DNA from: an uncultured Pseudomonadota bacterium
GTDB taxonomy: Bacteria > Myxococcota_A > Bradymonadia > Bradymonadales > GCA-2716585
Direction: 5' to 3'
Assembly: GCA_937890335.1 (NCBI GenBank)
Contig: CALBXO010000359.1
Location: 1 to 34,028, forward strand
DNA: 34,028 nt
Of this stretch, positions 1-9,714 are shown piece by piece (the first letter of the stretch is position 1; each line of letters starts with the position of its first letter). Both the position numbers and the translations under genes were made by a program. The notes under the pieces were generated by a model. It was not told where the DNA came from, ran no database searches, and was given only the letters and a program-made list of their open reading frames with translations.

Positions 1-141
1 ATCAACATGGGCGTCCCAGGGTGTGTGACTCTCGACGACGCGTGGACTGTGGTGACCAAAGATCGCCAGCGTTCCGCGCATTTTGAGCACACGATTGCCA
101 TCACGAAGGATGGCCCCTGGGTGTTGACTGCTCAGGCTTGA
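1..141 (+). CDS. map: Methionine aminopeptidase type I, C-terminal fragment
   Basis: This is the last 46 codons of a gene cut by the window start, ending at TGA 139-141. The enzyme removes the initiator methionine from new proteins in the cytoplasm and uses two metal ions. The visible tail contains the ending typical of the family: TVVTKD, then SAHFEHTI (the Glu of FEHT is a metal ligand in this family), then a TKDGP turn and a short LT end. It lies just before rpmJ, as map does in the spc/alpha ribosomal cluster. The infA gene that often lies between map and rpmJ is absent. The start and the other metal ligands lie outside the window. Confidence 0.9.
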   Translation: MNMGVPGCVTLDDAWTVVTKDRQRSAHFEHTIAITKDGPWVLTAQA

Positions 142-150
142 CAAGTTTCG

Positions 151-194
151 GGCTTGCGGCTAGGTAAGCCCTCCTTGCGCGAATAGTGTCGCGC
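151..194 (+). promoter_or_regulatory. Two tandem hairpins in the map-rpmJ gap
   Basis: The 75-bp gap between map and rpmJ can fold into two adjacent stem-loops. Hairpin 1 pairs GGCTTGC (151-157) with GTAAGCC (164-170), including one G-U pair, around a 6-nt loop. Hairpin 2 pairs GCGCGA (177-182) with TCGCGC (189-194), also around a 6-nt loop. Neither is followed by a T-run, so neither looks like an intrinsic terminator. They end 22 nt before the rpmJ start. They could be an mRNA leader, a processing site or a ribosomal-protein binding site, but function is inference only. Confidence 0.35.
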
Positions 195-216
195 GGGTTT
201 GGACCGAGAGGTAGCG

Positions 217-330
217 ATGAAGGTCAAACCTTCGGTGAAGAAGCGATGTGAGAAGTGCAAGATCGTTCGTCGACGTGGCGTCGTACGCGTGATCTGCGAG
301 AACCCGCGCCACAAGCAGCGTCAGGGATAG
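217..330 (+). CDS. rpmJ: 50S ribosomal protein L36
   Basis: This small gene encodes a 37-residue zinc-ribbon protein of the large ribosomal subunit. It begins [14 protein letters not shown] and has the zinc ligands of the CCCH form at C11, C14, C27 and H32. The length and the ending HKQRQG are typical of bacterial L36. The start is ATG 217, with a purine-rich GAGAGG stretch about 6 nt upstream. It lies between map and rpsM, its usual position in the alpha operon. The zinc-binding form, rather than the zinc-free paralogue, is what the sequence shows. Confidence 0.96.
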   Translation: MKVKPSVKKRCEKCKIVRRRGVVRVICENPRHKQRQG

Positions 331-345
331 GGTAGGAGGCTTACC

Positions 346-717
346 GTGGCTCGTATTGCAGGTGTCGACCTTCCGCGTCGGAAGCGTATCGACATTGCCC
401 TGACTTACATCTTCGGCGTCGGTCATGCGACGTCGAAGGTGATTCTGGACCAGGCGGGTGTCGATGCCGGTGTTCGTACGGAAGAACTTTCCGACGAACA
501 AGTGCGCGCGATCCGTTCGGCGATTGAAGAACATCACAAGGTCGAGGGTGATCTCAGGCGCGAAGTTCAGATGAACATCAAGCGCCTGATGGACCTTGGC
601 TCGTACCGCGGTCTTCGTCACCGTCGTGGGCTGCCGTGCAACGGCCAGCGCACGAAGACGAATGCCCGGACGCGCAAAGGGCCGAAGAAGCTCGCGGTCA
701 AGAAGAAGAAGAAGTAG
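346..717 (+). CDS. rpsM: 30S ribosomal protein S13
   Basis: S13 sits in the head of the small subunit and contacts the P-site tRNA and inter-subunit bridges. The 123-residue product starts [10 protein letters not shown], has the family core [37 protein letters not shown], and ends in a lysine-rich tail. It starts at GTG 346, preceded by GGAGG (334-338). The gene is complete: its C-terminus is of normal length and ends in a run of AAG codons then TAG. In most bacteria rpsK (S11) and rpsD (S4) follow immediately. Here the next coding region is rpoA, after 147 bp. Confidence 0.97.
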   Translation: MARIAGVDLPRRKRIDIALTYIFGVGHATSKVILDQAGVDAGVRTEELSDEQVRAIRSAIEEHHKVEGDLRREVQMNIKRLMDLGSYRGLRHRRGLPCNGQRTKTNARTRKGPKKLAVKKKKK

Positions 718-723
718 CGACTT

Positions 724-780
724 CGCGATCGATCGATCGCGGACCTGGAACGCGGCGCGGATGGTTCCGTGGCCGCGTTC
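724..780 (+). repeat. 18-bp palindrome and 9-bp hairpin in the rpsM-rpoA gap
   Basis: The 147-bp gap where rpsK and rpsD would be expected (718-864) has no recognisable coding remnant in any forward frame. It contains the perfect palindrome CGCGATCGATCGATCGCG (724-741). This is followed by an inverted repeat, GAACGCGGC (748-756) and GCCGCGTTC (772-780), around a 15-nt loop. There is no T-run after the stem. The hairpin could be an mRNA structure between rpsM and rpoA or a scar of gene loss; the sequence does not decide. Confidence 0.55.
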
Positions 781-864
781 GTTGCGACACAGACTCTGCA
801 GCGCTGGCGCCCAAGGGTTCCAGATCGCATTGGACGGGATCGAAATCATCCCGTCGGAGGTGAC

Positions 865-1860
865 ATGTACAGGCACTGGCGAGATCTCATCAAGCCGAAA
901 GAGGTCCGGATCGACTCCGAGTCGAAATCGGATTCGTACGCGAAGTTCGTGTGCGAGCCGCTGGAGCGTGGCTACGGTACGACCCTTGGCAACGCGCTGC
1001 GGCGCATTCTGCTCTCGAGCCTCCAGGGCGCCGCTGTAACCAGCGTTCGCCTGGACGGGGCGCTGCACGAGTTCACGACGCTGCCCGACGTAAAGGAGGA
1101 TGTCACGGACATCATTCTCAACGTCAAAGGGCTGCTGTTGAAGCTGCACGGTCACGAGACCGAGGTCATCAGCATCGACAAGTCGGGCGCTGGCGCAGTC
1201 ACGGGTGCGGATGTCGTGACGAACCAGAATGTCGAGGTCCTCAACCCCGGCCATCACATCGCCATGCTGTCGCCCGAAGGGCGCGTGCACATGGAGATGA
1301 CGGTTCGCAGTGGTCGTGGGTATGTGCCGGCGTCGCGCAACAAGGAGCTCGACGCTCCGATCGGCGTGATCCCGGTGGACAGCCTGTTCAGCCCGATTCG
1401 CAAGGTGAACTACATGGTCACCAACGCGCGTGTCGGTCAGCAGACGGACTACGACAAGCTGACGCTCGAGGTGTGGACGGACGGGTCTGTGGATCCGGCG
1501 GACGCGGTCGCCTTTGCGGCGAAGATCCTCAAGGAGCAGGTCGGTATCTTCATCAACTTCGACGAGAACCTCGAGCCCGAGTGGGAAGAGGAGATCGAGG
1601 AGGATGAGCCGCTCAACCCGAACCTGCTTCGTCCCGTGGACGAGCTGGATCTCTCGGTGCGGTCGGCGAACTGCCTTCAGAACGCGAACATTCGATACAT
1701 CGGCGACCTGGTCCTCAAGACCGAGGCGGAGATGTTGAAGACGAAGAACTTCGGTCGTAAGTCCCTCAAGGAGATCAAGGACATCCTCTCCAAGATGGGT
1801 CTTTCGCTCGGGATGAAACTGGACAATTGGCCGCCGCCGCAATTGCGCGAGCAGGCCTGA
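865..1860 (+). CDS. rpoA: DNA-directed RNA polymerase subunit alpha
   Basis: The alpha subunit dimerises to nucleate RNA polymerase assembly, and its C-terminal domain contacts UP elements and activators. The 331-residue product has the N-terminal assembly domain (about 1-230, with [17 protein letters not shown] and [17 protein letters not shown] segments). An acidic linker follows, then the C-terminal HhH domain (about 250-315) with [14 protein letters not shown] and [11 protein letters not shown]. The start ATG 865 was chosen because GGAGG (856-860) lies 4 nt upstream and the product begins where the family does. The open frame extends upstream to 769, but that part matches nothing in RpoA. 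It follows rpsM directly, without rpsK and rpsD. Confidence 0.97.
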   Translation: MYRHWRDLIKPKEVRIDSESKSDSYAKFVCEPLERGYGTTLGNALRRILLSSLQGAAVTSVRLDGALHEFTTLPDVKEDVTDIILNVKGLLLKLHGHETEVISIDKSGAGAVTGADVVTNQNVEVLNPGHHIAMLSPEGRVHMEMTVRSGRGYVPASRNKELDAPIGVIPVDSLFSPIRKVNYMVTNARVGQQTDYDKLTLEVWTDGSVDPADAVAFAAKILKEQVGIFINFDENLEPEWEEEIEEDEPLNPNLLRPVDELDLSVRSANCLQNANIRYIGDLVLKTEAEMLKTKNFGRKSLKEIKDILSKMGLSLGMKLDNWPPPQLREQA

Positions 1861-1865
1861 TAGGT

Positions 1866-1888
1866 CCGGCCGCGTTCTGCGCGGTCGG
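1866..1888 (+). other. Hairpin between rpoA and rplQ
   Basis: The 47-bp rpoA-rplQ gap folds into a stem in which CCGGCCGCG (1866-1874) pairs with CGCGGTCGG (1880-1888), with one G-U pair, around the loop TTCTG. No T-run follows, so it is unlikely to be an intrinsic terminator. It may tune rplQ expression or stabilise the mRNA; this is inference. Confidence 0.35.
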
Positions 1889-1907
1889 CCGAGCTCGGGT
1901 AGAGACA

Positions 1908-2375
1908 ATGAGGCATCAAAAGCGTGGCGCGAAGCTCAACCGCACAGCGTCCCATCGGAAGGCCATGTTCCAGAACATGGCCGCGTCTCTGATTCGCTAT
2001 GAGCGGATTCAGACGACGGACCAGAAGGCCAAGGCGCTGCGCGGGTTCGTGGAGCCGCTCGTCACCATGGCCAAGCGTGGGGATCTCCACGCGCGGCGGC
2101 TGGTGGATTCGCGGCTGCAGGATGCCGAAGGCACCCAGAAGCTGTTTTCGGACCTGGCCGAGCGCATGCGCGATCGGCCCGGTGGCTACACCCGGATCGT
2201 GAAGGTCGGTCGCCGCAAAGGCGACAACGCGGCCATGTCATTGATTGAGTGGGTGGACGCGGATCTCGAGAAGATCATGGAGGCCCGCGGCCTGGACGAG
2301 GACGACATCTACGATGCCGACTCGGACGAGGACGGTGAGGAGGCTGAGGGCGACGAGGACGGCGACGAGAAGTAG
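1908..2375 (+). CDS. rplQ: 50S ribosomal protein L17 with acidic C-terminal tail
   Basis: L17 is a large-subunit protein near the exit tunnel. The 155-residue product starts at ATG 1908 with [20 protein letters not shown], the family's signature N-terminus. It carries the usual core [21 protein letters not shown] and [15 protein letters not shown]. Most bacterial L17 proteins are about 115-135 residues. This one has an extra tail of roughly 30 residues made almost only of Asp, Glu and Gly, unusual for a protein otherwise rich in basic residues. It is the last gene of the alpha operon and is followed by an intrinsic terminator. No strong ribosome binding site is visible, so it may be translated by coupling to rpoA. 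Confidence 0.96.
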   Translation: MRHQKRGAKLNRTASHRKAMFQNMAASLIRYERIQTTDQKAKALRGFVEPLVTMAKRGDLHARRLVDSRLQDAEGTQKLFSDLAERMRDRPGGYTRIVKVGRRKGDNAAMSLIEWVDADLEKIMEARGLDEDDIYDADSDEDGEEAEGDEDGDEK

Positions 2376-2420
2376 AGTTTCGTCGTCGGCATCTAGCCAA
2401 GGTACGTATTGTTGACAGAG

Positions 2421-2449
2421 GGCGTGGTGAAAAGTTCACCGCGCCTTTT
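2421..2449 (+). terminator. Intrinsic terminator of the alpha operon
   Basis: GGCGTGGTGAA (2421-2431) pairs with TTCACCGCGCC (2435-2445) to form an 11-bp stem with one T-G wobble and a 3-nt loop. It is followed by TTTTGT. It lies 45 bp after the rplQ stop and just before the M16 peptidase gene, the expected end of the ribosomal operon. Confidence 0.75.
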
Positions 2450-2468
2450 GTGCATTGAGGAGTGAGCG

Positions 2469-3902
2469 ATGAAGAGAACGTTTGCGCTCGTCGTGTTGGC
2501 GGCCGCGTGTTGGGCAACTCCCGCCTGGGCCGAGTCCCACGCCGAGGCTGCCCCTAAGCTCGAGACCAAGATCGAGATCCCGTCGAGGGTGCTCGCCAAT
2601 GGCCTGGAGGTCTTGGTGATCCCGGACTCGTCGCTGCCGTTGGTGACGATTGAGATTGCCGTGAGGAACGGCGCGTACACGGAGCCTGCCGAGTACAACG
2701 GGCTCAGTCATCTGTACGAACACATGTTCTTCAAGGCCAACTCGAAGCTGTCGAGCCAGGAGGCCTACCTCAAGCGTCAGCGCGAGCTCGGCATGGTGTG
2801 GAACGGGACGACCAGCGCGGAGCGGGTCAACTACTACTTCACGCTGGGTTCCGCAGATCTGGAGGGTGGCATGGAGTTCATGCGCGACGCCATCCGGACC
2901 CCGGTCTTCAAGGAGGAGGAGCTGGTCAAGGAGCGGCAGGTCGTCATTGGCGAGCTGGAGCGAAACCAATCGAATCCGTACTTCCACTTCAGGCGCGCCA
3001 TCGACGCGAAGCTCTGGTGGAAGTACCCGACCCGCAAGGACACGATCGGCGACCGCAAGACCATCGAGACCGCGACCGTCGCGAAGATGCAGACGGTGAA
3101 GGGCAAGTTCTACATCCCCAACAACTCGCTGCTCATCCTCGCCGGTGACGTGGACGAGGAGACGGGGTTTGCCATGGCCGAGAAGTTCTTTGGGGATTGG
3201 GAGCGAGGGGAGGACCCATTCAAGCTGGACCCGGTACCGCCGCATCCGCCGCTCAAGGGATCTGAGGCGGTCATCGTCAACAAGCCGGTGCAGGTCATCA
3301 GTGGGACGCTGGCTCTCCATGGGCCGTCAGTACGCAAGGACCCGACGGCCACCTACGCGGCCGATGTGTTCAGCTTCATTCTGGCGCAGGAGAACAGCCG
3401 TTTCCACAAGGCTCTGGTGGACAGTGGACTGACGCTCGGCGCAGGGATCAGCTACTACACGCTGAATCAGACCGGGCCGATCAACATCAGCTTCGCGACG
3501 ACGCCGGATAAGCTCGACGCGGCGGTGGCCGCGCTTCTCGAGGAGGTGTCGCACTTTGCGGACGACGACTACTTCACCGACGAGCAGATCCGTACTGCCA
3601 AGACACTGCTGGCCGTGGACCACATCTACGGCCAGGAGAAGATGAGCTCCTACGCGCACACCGTCAGCTTCTGGTGGGCCGTCGCCGGGCTCGACTACTA
3701 CACCGGCTACGTGGACGCGCTTCAGAAGGTCACCCGCGAGGACATGAAGAAGTATGTACTCGACTACGTGCTCGGAAAGAATGTGGTGTTCGGGTTCATT
3801 CTTAGCGAGAAGGCACAGGAAGCGGCTGGTTTGACCGAGGCCAAGGCAAGCGCCTGGGCCAAACCCATCAAGGCTGCCAAGAAGAAGAAGGGGGGCAAGT
3901 GA
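2469..3902 (+). CDS. Secreted M16-family zinc metallopeptidase (catalytic subunit)
   Basis: The 477-residue product belongs to the M16 (pitrilysin/insulinase-like) peptidases, clam-shell enzymes that degrade peptides. It begins with a Sec-type signal peptide (MKRTFALVVLAAACWATPAWA, likely cleaved near residue 21), so it should act in the periplasm. The inverted zinc motif HxxEH is present at H81, E84, H85 (HLYEH). The third ligand E162 (in VVIGELERN) lies 77 residues after the last His, the exact family spacing. It has one pair of M16 domains, as in half-size peptidases that work as a dimer with a second subunit. The next gene overlaps its stop and encodes such a partner. The Lys-rich tail (AAKKKKGGK) is unusual. 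Substrate unknown. Confidence 0.92.
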   Translation: MKRTFALVVLAAACWATPAWAESHAEAAPKLETKIEIPSRVLANGLEVLVIPDSSLPLVTIEIAVRNGAYTEPAEYNGLSHLYEHMFFKANSKLSSQEAYLKRQRELGMVWNGTTSAERVNYYFTLGSADLEGGMEFMRDAIRTPVFKEEELVKERQVVIGELERNQSNPYFHFRRAIDAKLWWKYPTRKDTIGDRKTIETATVAKMQTVKGKFYIPNNSLLILAGDVDEETGFAMAEKFFGDWERGEDPFKLDPVPPHPPLKGSEAVIVNKPVQVISGTLALHGPSVRKDPTATYAADVFSFILAQENSRFHKALVDSGLTLGAGISYYTLNQTGPINISFATTPDKLDAAVAALLEEVSHFADDDYFTDEQIRTAKTLLAVDHIYGQEKMSSYAHTVSFWWAVAGLDYYTGYVDALQKVTREDMKKYVLDYVLGKNVVFGFILSEKAQEAAGLTEAKASAWAKPIKAAKKKKGGK

Positions 3903-5287
3903 TGCGACATCTTTGCTTGGTAGCGCTGTCAGCGCTCGCATTCACCGCGTGTGAGACGACCCCTGAGGTCAAACCGGACCCCCTCCCGAAGGAGGTGGTC
4001 ACCATGAAGATCCCGGAACTTTCCGCGGTGTCTCAAGAGGCGATCGCCGGCTCGGGTGTGGAGGAGTTCACCGTGGACGGGCTGAGGGTCATCCTCAAGT
4101 CTACGCCCGGTCGTCCCGTTGTCGCCGCGCGTCTCTACATCGCCGGAGGCCTGGCCACGGCGGATCCGAAGACAGTCGGAATTGAAGACCTCGCGTTGAA
4201 GGTCGGTACCGGCGCCGGGACCAAGACCACGCCGCGCGCGCAGTTCAAGGCCGCGCTGGAGTCCATGGGTAGCAGCATCGGCGGCGGGGCTGATCGGGAC
4301 TATTCGACCGTGACCGCCCGCAGCACGCGCCTGTACTTTGAAGACACTTGGAAGCTGTTCGCGCAGACCCTCACAGAGCCGAGCTTCGACGAGAAGGAGT
4401 TTGGGCTTGTGAAAACACGCACCATTGAGGGCATCAAGGGTCGGCTCGACGATCCCGACGCGTCGCTGCGCGTGACGGCCACGGACGTGTTCTTCGCGGA
4501 TCATCCGTACCGTTTCCAGACCGATGGGGAGGTGGAGACCGTGGAGCCGCTGACACGCGACGACCTCGCGGCCTACTACACTGCGATCCTGACGCGGAGC
4601 CGCTGCACGTTGGTGGTTGTGGGGGACGTGGATCGTGCCTGGCTTGAGGGGGCGATCAAGTCTGACCTCGCAGCGTTGCCCGCCGGGGAGTGGGCGCCGG
4701 TGTTGCCGCCGGAGCTCAACGTCGGTGCTGCGGACATGAAGTTGGTGGAGAAGGAGGTCGCGACCAATTACCTCCTGGGCTACTACGCCGCGCCGCCGCC
4801 GACGCATCCGGACTACTTCTTGTTGAAGGTTGCGACCTCCATTCTTGGGGACCGGTTGTTCGAGGAGGTCCGGACCAAGCGGAACCTGACGTACGCGGTG
4901 TCAGCCGGGTTGGGCGGGCGACAGCGCAACTATGGTTACCTCTATGTCACCGCTGTGGATCCGCAGACGACGGTGGGGGTCATGTACGGCGAGGTGGAGC
5001 GGCTCCAGAACGAGCCCATTGATCCAGAAGAGCTCAAGGATCAACTCAACGTGTTCCTGACGGAGCACTACCTCGCCCAGGAGACCGTCGACGCCCAATT
5101 GGGGAGCCTCGGTGGTTCCGAGATGATCGGCGGCGGTTGGGAGCAGACGCTCGTGTTCATCGAGCGGGTGCGAGCCGTGACACCGGAAGACATTCAGCGG
5201 GTGTCCAAGGAGTACATGCGCAATCTGCACTGGGGCTATGTGGGTGATCCGGCCAAGGCGGACAAGGCGCAGCTGACGTCGAAATGA
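3902..5287 (+). CDS. M16-family peptidase-like lipoprotein, non-catalytic partner
   Basis: The 461-residue product is an M16 homologue that starts with a lipoprotein signal (lipobox AFTAC, acylated Cys near residue 18). It is thus predicted to be anchored in a membrane. The position of the HxxEH motif is replaced by VGIEDLALK, so it should not bind catalytic zinc. The C-terminal half keeps the RNLTYAVSAGL segment, with the Arg and Tyr that in M16 partner subunits bind peptide substrate. Known paired systems have one zinc subunit and one R/Y subunit, which matches this gene and its upstream neighbour. Start ATG 3902 overlaps the previous TGA; a GTG at 3899 is also possible. The two genes are clearly translationally coupled. 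Confidence 0.9.
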   Translation: MRHLCLVALSALAFTACETTPEVKPDPLPKEVVTMKIPELSAVSQEAIAGSGVEEFTVDGLRVILKSTPGRPVVAARLYIAGGLATADPKTVGIEDLALKVGTGAGTKTTPRAQFKAALESMGSSIGGGADRDYSTVTARSTRLYFEDTWKLFAQTLTEPSFDEKEFGLVKTRTIEGIKGRLDDPDASLRVTATDVFFADHPYRFQTDGEVETVEPLTRDDLAAYYTAILTRSRCTLVVVGDVDRAWLEGAIKSDLAALPAGEWAPVLPPELNVGAADMKLVEKEVATNYLLGYYAAPPPTHPDYFLLKVATSILGDRLFEEVRTKRNLTYAVSAGLGGRQRNYGYLYVTAVDPQTTVGVMYGEVERLQNEPIDPEELKDQLNVFLTEHYLAQETVDAQLGSLGGSEMIGGGWEQTLVFIERVRAVTPEDIQRVSKEYMRNLHWGYVGDPAKADKAQLTSK

Positions 5288-6201
5288 TGCTGGCGCAAGG
5301 CCGGGTCGAGGGCTTTGCCCCCGCACCGGGCGTGGGCATCAATGCCGAGGTCGCCTACATGGCGATGTGTCTGGGCGTGGAGGGCGTGGACGTGGCCGGC
5401 GTCACTGGGACGGCGTTCCGGACGCACTTCTTCACGCCCGAGGTCAACCTCGGCATGGAAGACCCGCCGGCGTGGACGTGGTCAAGCCTGCGCCACAACA
5501 ACTACGGCCACCACGAGGCCACCGCGTACTACTACGGCGGTGACGTGATTCCGGTCACCGACCGGAATGCGGTTCAGAACTGGAAGCTGTTGCGTTTCGA
5601 GATCGACGCGGGTCGGCCTGCGACCGTGTTTGGGCTGGACCCGAACCCGGCCCGGCCCGTGCTCGTCACAGGCTATGATCTCTACAAGGCTCCGCTGCGC
5701 CAGGTGCTGTTGCTTGCCGATGGCGTCGAGGTCGACGTCACCGGGGCCGCGCTTGGGGACGTGGAGATCATTCTGGTGCGCCGGGGACCGCGGGTGCCGT
5801 ACCGCCCAACCGACGAGGACCGACGCACAGACATGTTCCGTTGGGTTGTGCGGCACGTCAGGGGCGAGAAGGAGCTGGTCTACGAGACCTCCCGTTTCTA
5901 CGCGACCGGGGCGTCGGCGCTTCGGTACGCCGCTGGCTTCGTGAGGTCTGCGCAGGAGGCCGACGCGTATGCCTTCGCGGTTACTTTTGTTTCGGAGTGC
6001 GTCCAGGCGCGCCAGCTCGCCGCCGAGTTTGCCGGTCAGCACCTCGGCGTTGAGGTCGGGCATGCGGTGTCGGCGGAGCTCGCCGAGCTCGTCGCTGCGG
6101 CTTCGGCGCTTGAGGGGCGCGGGTTCGAGGTTGCCGCTGGGCACCTGGAGCTGGCTGCCTCGGCCAGTTTGAAGTGGGCCGATCTCGTCGAGACAGCGTG
6201 A
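5284..6201 (+). CDS. Uncharacterised protein, possibly of papain-like (BtrH-type) fold
   Basis: I do not recognise this 305-residue protein with certainty. It starts at ATG 5284 (or the adjacent ATG 5287), overlapping the stop of the M16 lipoprotein gene, so it is in the same operon. There is no signal peptide or membrane segment. Residues about 35-140 contain GVTGTAFRTHF, then LRFEIDAGRPATVFGLD and PVLVTGYDLYK. This order (GxxGxAFR, then xxxDxGRPV, then xxTGYD) resembles papain-like proteins of the BtrH N-terminal-like type. A clear catalytic Cys at the usual N-terminal position is lacking, so it may not be an enzyme. The C-terminal half is Ala-rich and helical. Function unknown; the fold guess is weak. 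Confidence 0.6.
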   Translation: MMLAQGRVEGFAPAPGVGINAEVAYMAMCLGVEGVDVAGVTGTAFRTHFFTPEVNLGMEDPPAWTWSSLRHNNYGHHEATAYYYGGDVIPVTDRNAVQNWKLLRFEIDAGRPATVFGLDPNPARPVLVTGYDLYKAPLRQVLLLADGVEVDVTGAALGDVEIILVRRGPRVPYRPTDEDRRTDMFRWVVRHVRGEKELVYETSRFYATGASALRYAAGFVRSAQEADAYAFAVTFVSECVQARQLAAEFAGQHLGVEVGHAVSAELAELVAAASALEGRGFEVAAGHLELAASASLKWADLVETA

Positions 6202-8051
6202 ATGACGGCTCCGGCGGAGCCGCGCCGAATCCCCTGACGGGGCGTGCTGGCGATCGCTCCGATCCGGTTGGCGCCTCCGATGGCTTGGCGGCCGGGCAGT
6301 GGATAGCTGTGGGCCTGCTGTTCGTCACCGCGCTGGGTGTCGTGTTCGGAGGCGCGGTCGGCGCCGGATTTGTCGATTGGGACGATGTCCGATTCCTGGT
6401 CCTGAACCCAATCGTCTCCGGTTCCGATGTCGTCTTCGTCGACCGTCTGTTGACGCCCACCGTCGGCTATTTTGCCCCCGTCACGCTGAACCTTCAGGCG
6501 GTGCTGTGGCGCCTCGGCGACGGAGCGGCGTGGCCGTTTCATCTGCTCAACGTGCTCGTCCACGGCGGCTGTGTGGCGTTGGTGGCGGTCGTCGCGCGGC
6601 GGATGGGTGCGAGGTGGCCGCTCGCGCTGGTGGCGGCTGCGGTGTTTGGCTTTCACCCCCTCGTCGCGGAGCCGGTGGCGTGGGCGACGGGGCTCAAGGA
6701 CGTGCTCGCCGCAGCGCTGGCTTTGGCCGCGACGTTGCTGTTCCTCGGGGGCAGGTTCAAATCCGCGCTCGTGGTCGTCGTGGCGGCTGCATTGTCCAAA
6801 CCTGTCGGCGCTACGGTGGGGATCGCGTGGTTGGCGTTCCTCGTGTGGCGCCGGTGGCTGCGGCCCGCCGAAGAGGACGCTGGCGAGCCGCGCCAAGCTG
6901 AGCCGACGCCAGCCACCGAGGATGTGGACGGCCCGCTGCCAGCCGAGGTCGTGCATGGCGGAGCAGTTGTGGGGGGGCCGGCGCCAGGCGCGTCGGTCCC
7001 AGGTCGGGGGCGGTGGGCAGCAGCATGGGCCGGCGCGGTTCTCGGGGCCGTGATCCTCGTGCTGGGCGCGGTTCAGCACAACGCGCTCATGGTGGAGGCG
7101 CCTGTGGACACCACAGGTTGGGCGCTTCAGCCGGCCATGGCGTTTGGCCACTACGTGCACCACCTGGCCTGGCCCGTACAACTGCATCCCATGTACGACG
7201 TGGACAGGACCGTCGGCTTCGCAGACTGGCACACTGCAGTCGGGCTGGTGGCGATGATGGCGCTCGTCGCGTTGGCTTGGTACGCCCGACGGTCGCGGGG
7301 AATTCTCGCGTTGCTGCTGGCGGCCGCCGCGTACCTGCCGACGAGCAATCTATTGCCCTTCCCGCGTTTCCTGTCGGACAGCTACGTCTACGCGCCGCTG
7401 GCGTGGTGTTGCGTCGGCGCGGCGGTGCTGGCCTCGGCTGCGTCCGCGAAGACGCGCCGCCAGATCACTGCGGTCGGGGTCGTGGTTGCCGTGGTTCTTG
7501 GCGGGTTGTGCGCGGGGCAGGTGGGGCGGTGGAGCAGCAATGTTTCGCTTTGGGGGCCGGTCACGAGCGAGCGGATTTCCTGGGCGCAGCCTTGGCTCCT
7601 CCTGGCGCAGGGGCTGGCTGCTGACGGAGACCTCTCGGGAGCGTCAGTCGCCTATGCCCAGTTTCATGCGCGGACCGATTCGACACAGTACCTGGCGAGC
7701 TTTGGGCAGACCCTGGCCCAGTCGGGACGCGTCGGCGACGCGGAGTGCGTCATGGTTGCGGACGTGTCGCGAGGAGGTGGCGCCCGCGCGCTGCACAACC
7801 TTGCGCTTTTGATGGTCAGCCAGCCTGCGCACCAGGTCAGGCGCACGCCTGAGGTCGATCAGGCGATGGATTGGGCGCTGGCGGCGCGTCGGGCCGGCCG
7901 GCTGCGTTGGCCGGTCGAGTTGCAGGAGCGGCTCGCGCCGCGGCGCACGGCGCTCGTTGCGCAGCCGGTCCAAGCGCCGCTCGCGTGCTCGTGCCTTGCG
8001 GCGCCGGCCGTGGCGTTCGAGGCGGCCTTTCCCGATGTGACGGATCGTTAG
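6198..8051 (+). CDS. TMTC-like polytopic membrane protein (GT-C-type glycosyltransferase fold)
   Basis: The 617-residue product has about ten hydrophobic segments. Its motifs match the large family of membrane glycosyltransferase-like proteins related to TMTC/DUF1736: FVDWDDVRFLVLNP near the N-terminus, where acidic residues in this first loop are typical catalytic-site residues of GT-C enzymes, then WPFHLLNVLVHG, GFHPLVAEPVAW, LKDVLAA, and LPTSNLLPFPRFLSDSYVY. The last 120 residues are soluble and may hold degenerate TPR-like helices; TMTC relatives usually end in TPRs. Start GTG 6198 overlaps the upstream TGA (GTGA); GTG 6174 is an alternative. It ends the coupled run that starts with the M16 peptidase. 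It may add a sugar to an envelope protein; the acceptor is unknown. Confidence 0.75.
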   Translation: MNDGSGGAAPNPLTGRAGDRSDPVGASDGLAAGQWIAVGLLFVTALGVVFGGAVGAGFVDWDDVRFLVLNPIVSGSDVVFVDRLLTPTVGYFAPVTLNLQAVLWRLGDGAAWPFHLLNVLVHGGCVALVAVVARRMGARWPLALVAAAVFGFHPLVAEPVAWATGLKDVLAAALALAATLLFLGGRFKSALVVVVAAALSKPVGATVGIAWLAFLVWRRWLRPAEEDAGEPRQAEPTPATEDVDGPLPAEVVHGGAVVGGPAPGASVPGRGRWAAAWAGAVLGAVILVLGAVQHNALMVEAPVDTTGWALQPAMAFGHYVHHLAWPVQLHPMYDVDRTVGFADWHTAVGLVAMMALVALAWYARRSRGILALLLAAAAYLPTSNLLPFPRFLSDSYVYAPLAWCCVGAAVLASAASAKTRRQITAVGVVVAVVLGGLCAGQVGRWSSNVSLWGPVTSERISWAQPWLLLAQGLAADGDLSGASVAYAQFHARTDSTQYLASFGQTLAQSGRVGDAECVMVADVSRGGGARALHNLALLMVSQPAHQVRRTPEVDQAMDWALAARRAGRLRWPVELQERLAPRRTALVAQPVQAPLACSCLAAPAVAFEAAFPDVTDR

Positions 8052-8061
8052 GCCGGCACTC

Positions 8062-8103
8062 CCGACGCAGCCGCAAAGCAGGGCAGGACTTTGGGGGCGT
8101 CGG
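8062..8103. terminator. Structured convergent junction, possible bidirectional terminator
   Basis: Between the convergent ends of the TMTC-like gene and selO, CCGACGC (8062-8068) pairs with GCGTCGG (8097-8103). Inside it CC (8071-8072) can pair with GG (8094-8095), and CAAAG (8074-8078) with CTTTG (8089-8093), around a 10-nt loop. That gives about 14 paired bases. No strong T-run is present on either strand, so terminator activity is only likely from position. Confidence 0.4.
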
Positions 8104-8110
8104 TACCAGC

Positions 8111-9697
<1,587 letters not shown>

Positions 9698-9714
9698 ACG
9701 GCTCCCACGCCAGG

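Noticed and set aside
160..1908. A 582-residue open frame on the minus strand opposite rpmJ, rpsM and rpoA
   Set aside because: It lies wholly over conserved ribosomal and polymerase genes and matches no family.
2412..2440. TTGACA at 2412-2417 as a promoter for the M16 gene
   Set aside because: No acceptable -10 lies 16-18 bp away, and that place is occupied by the terminator stem.
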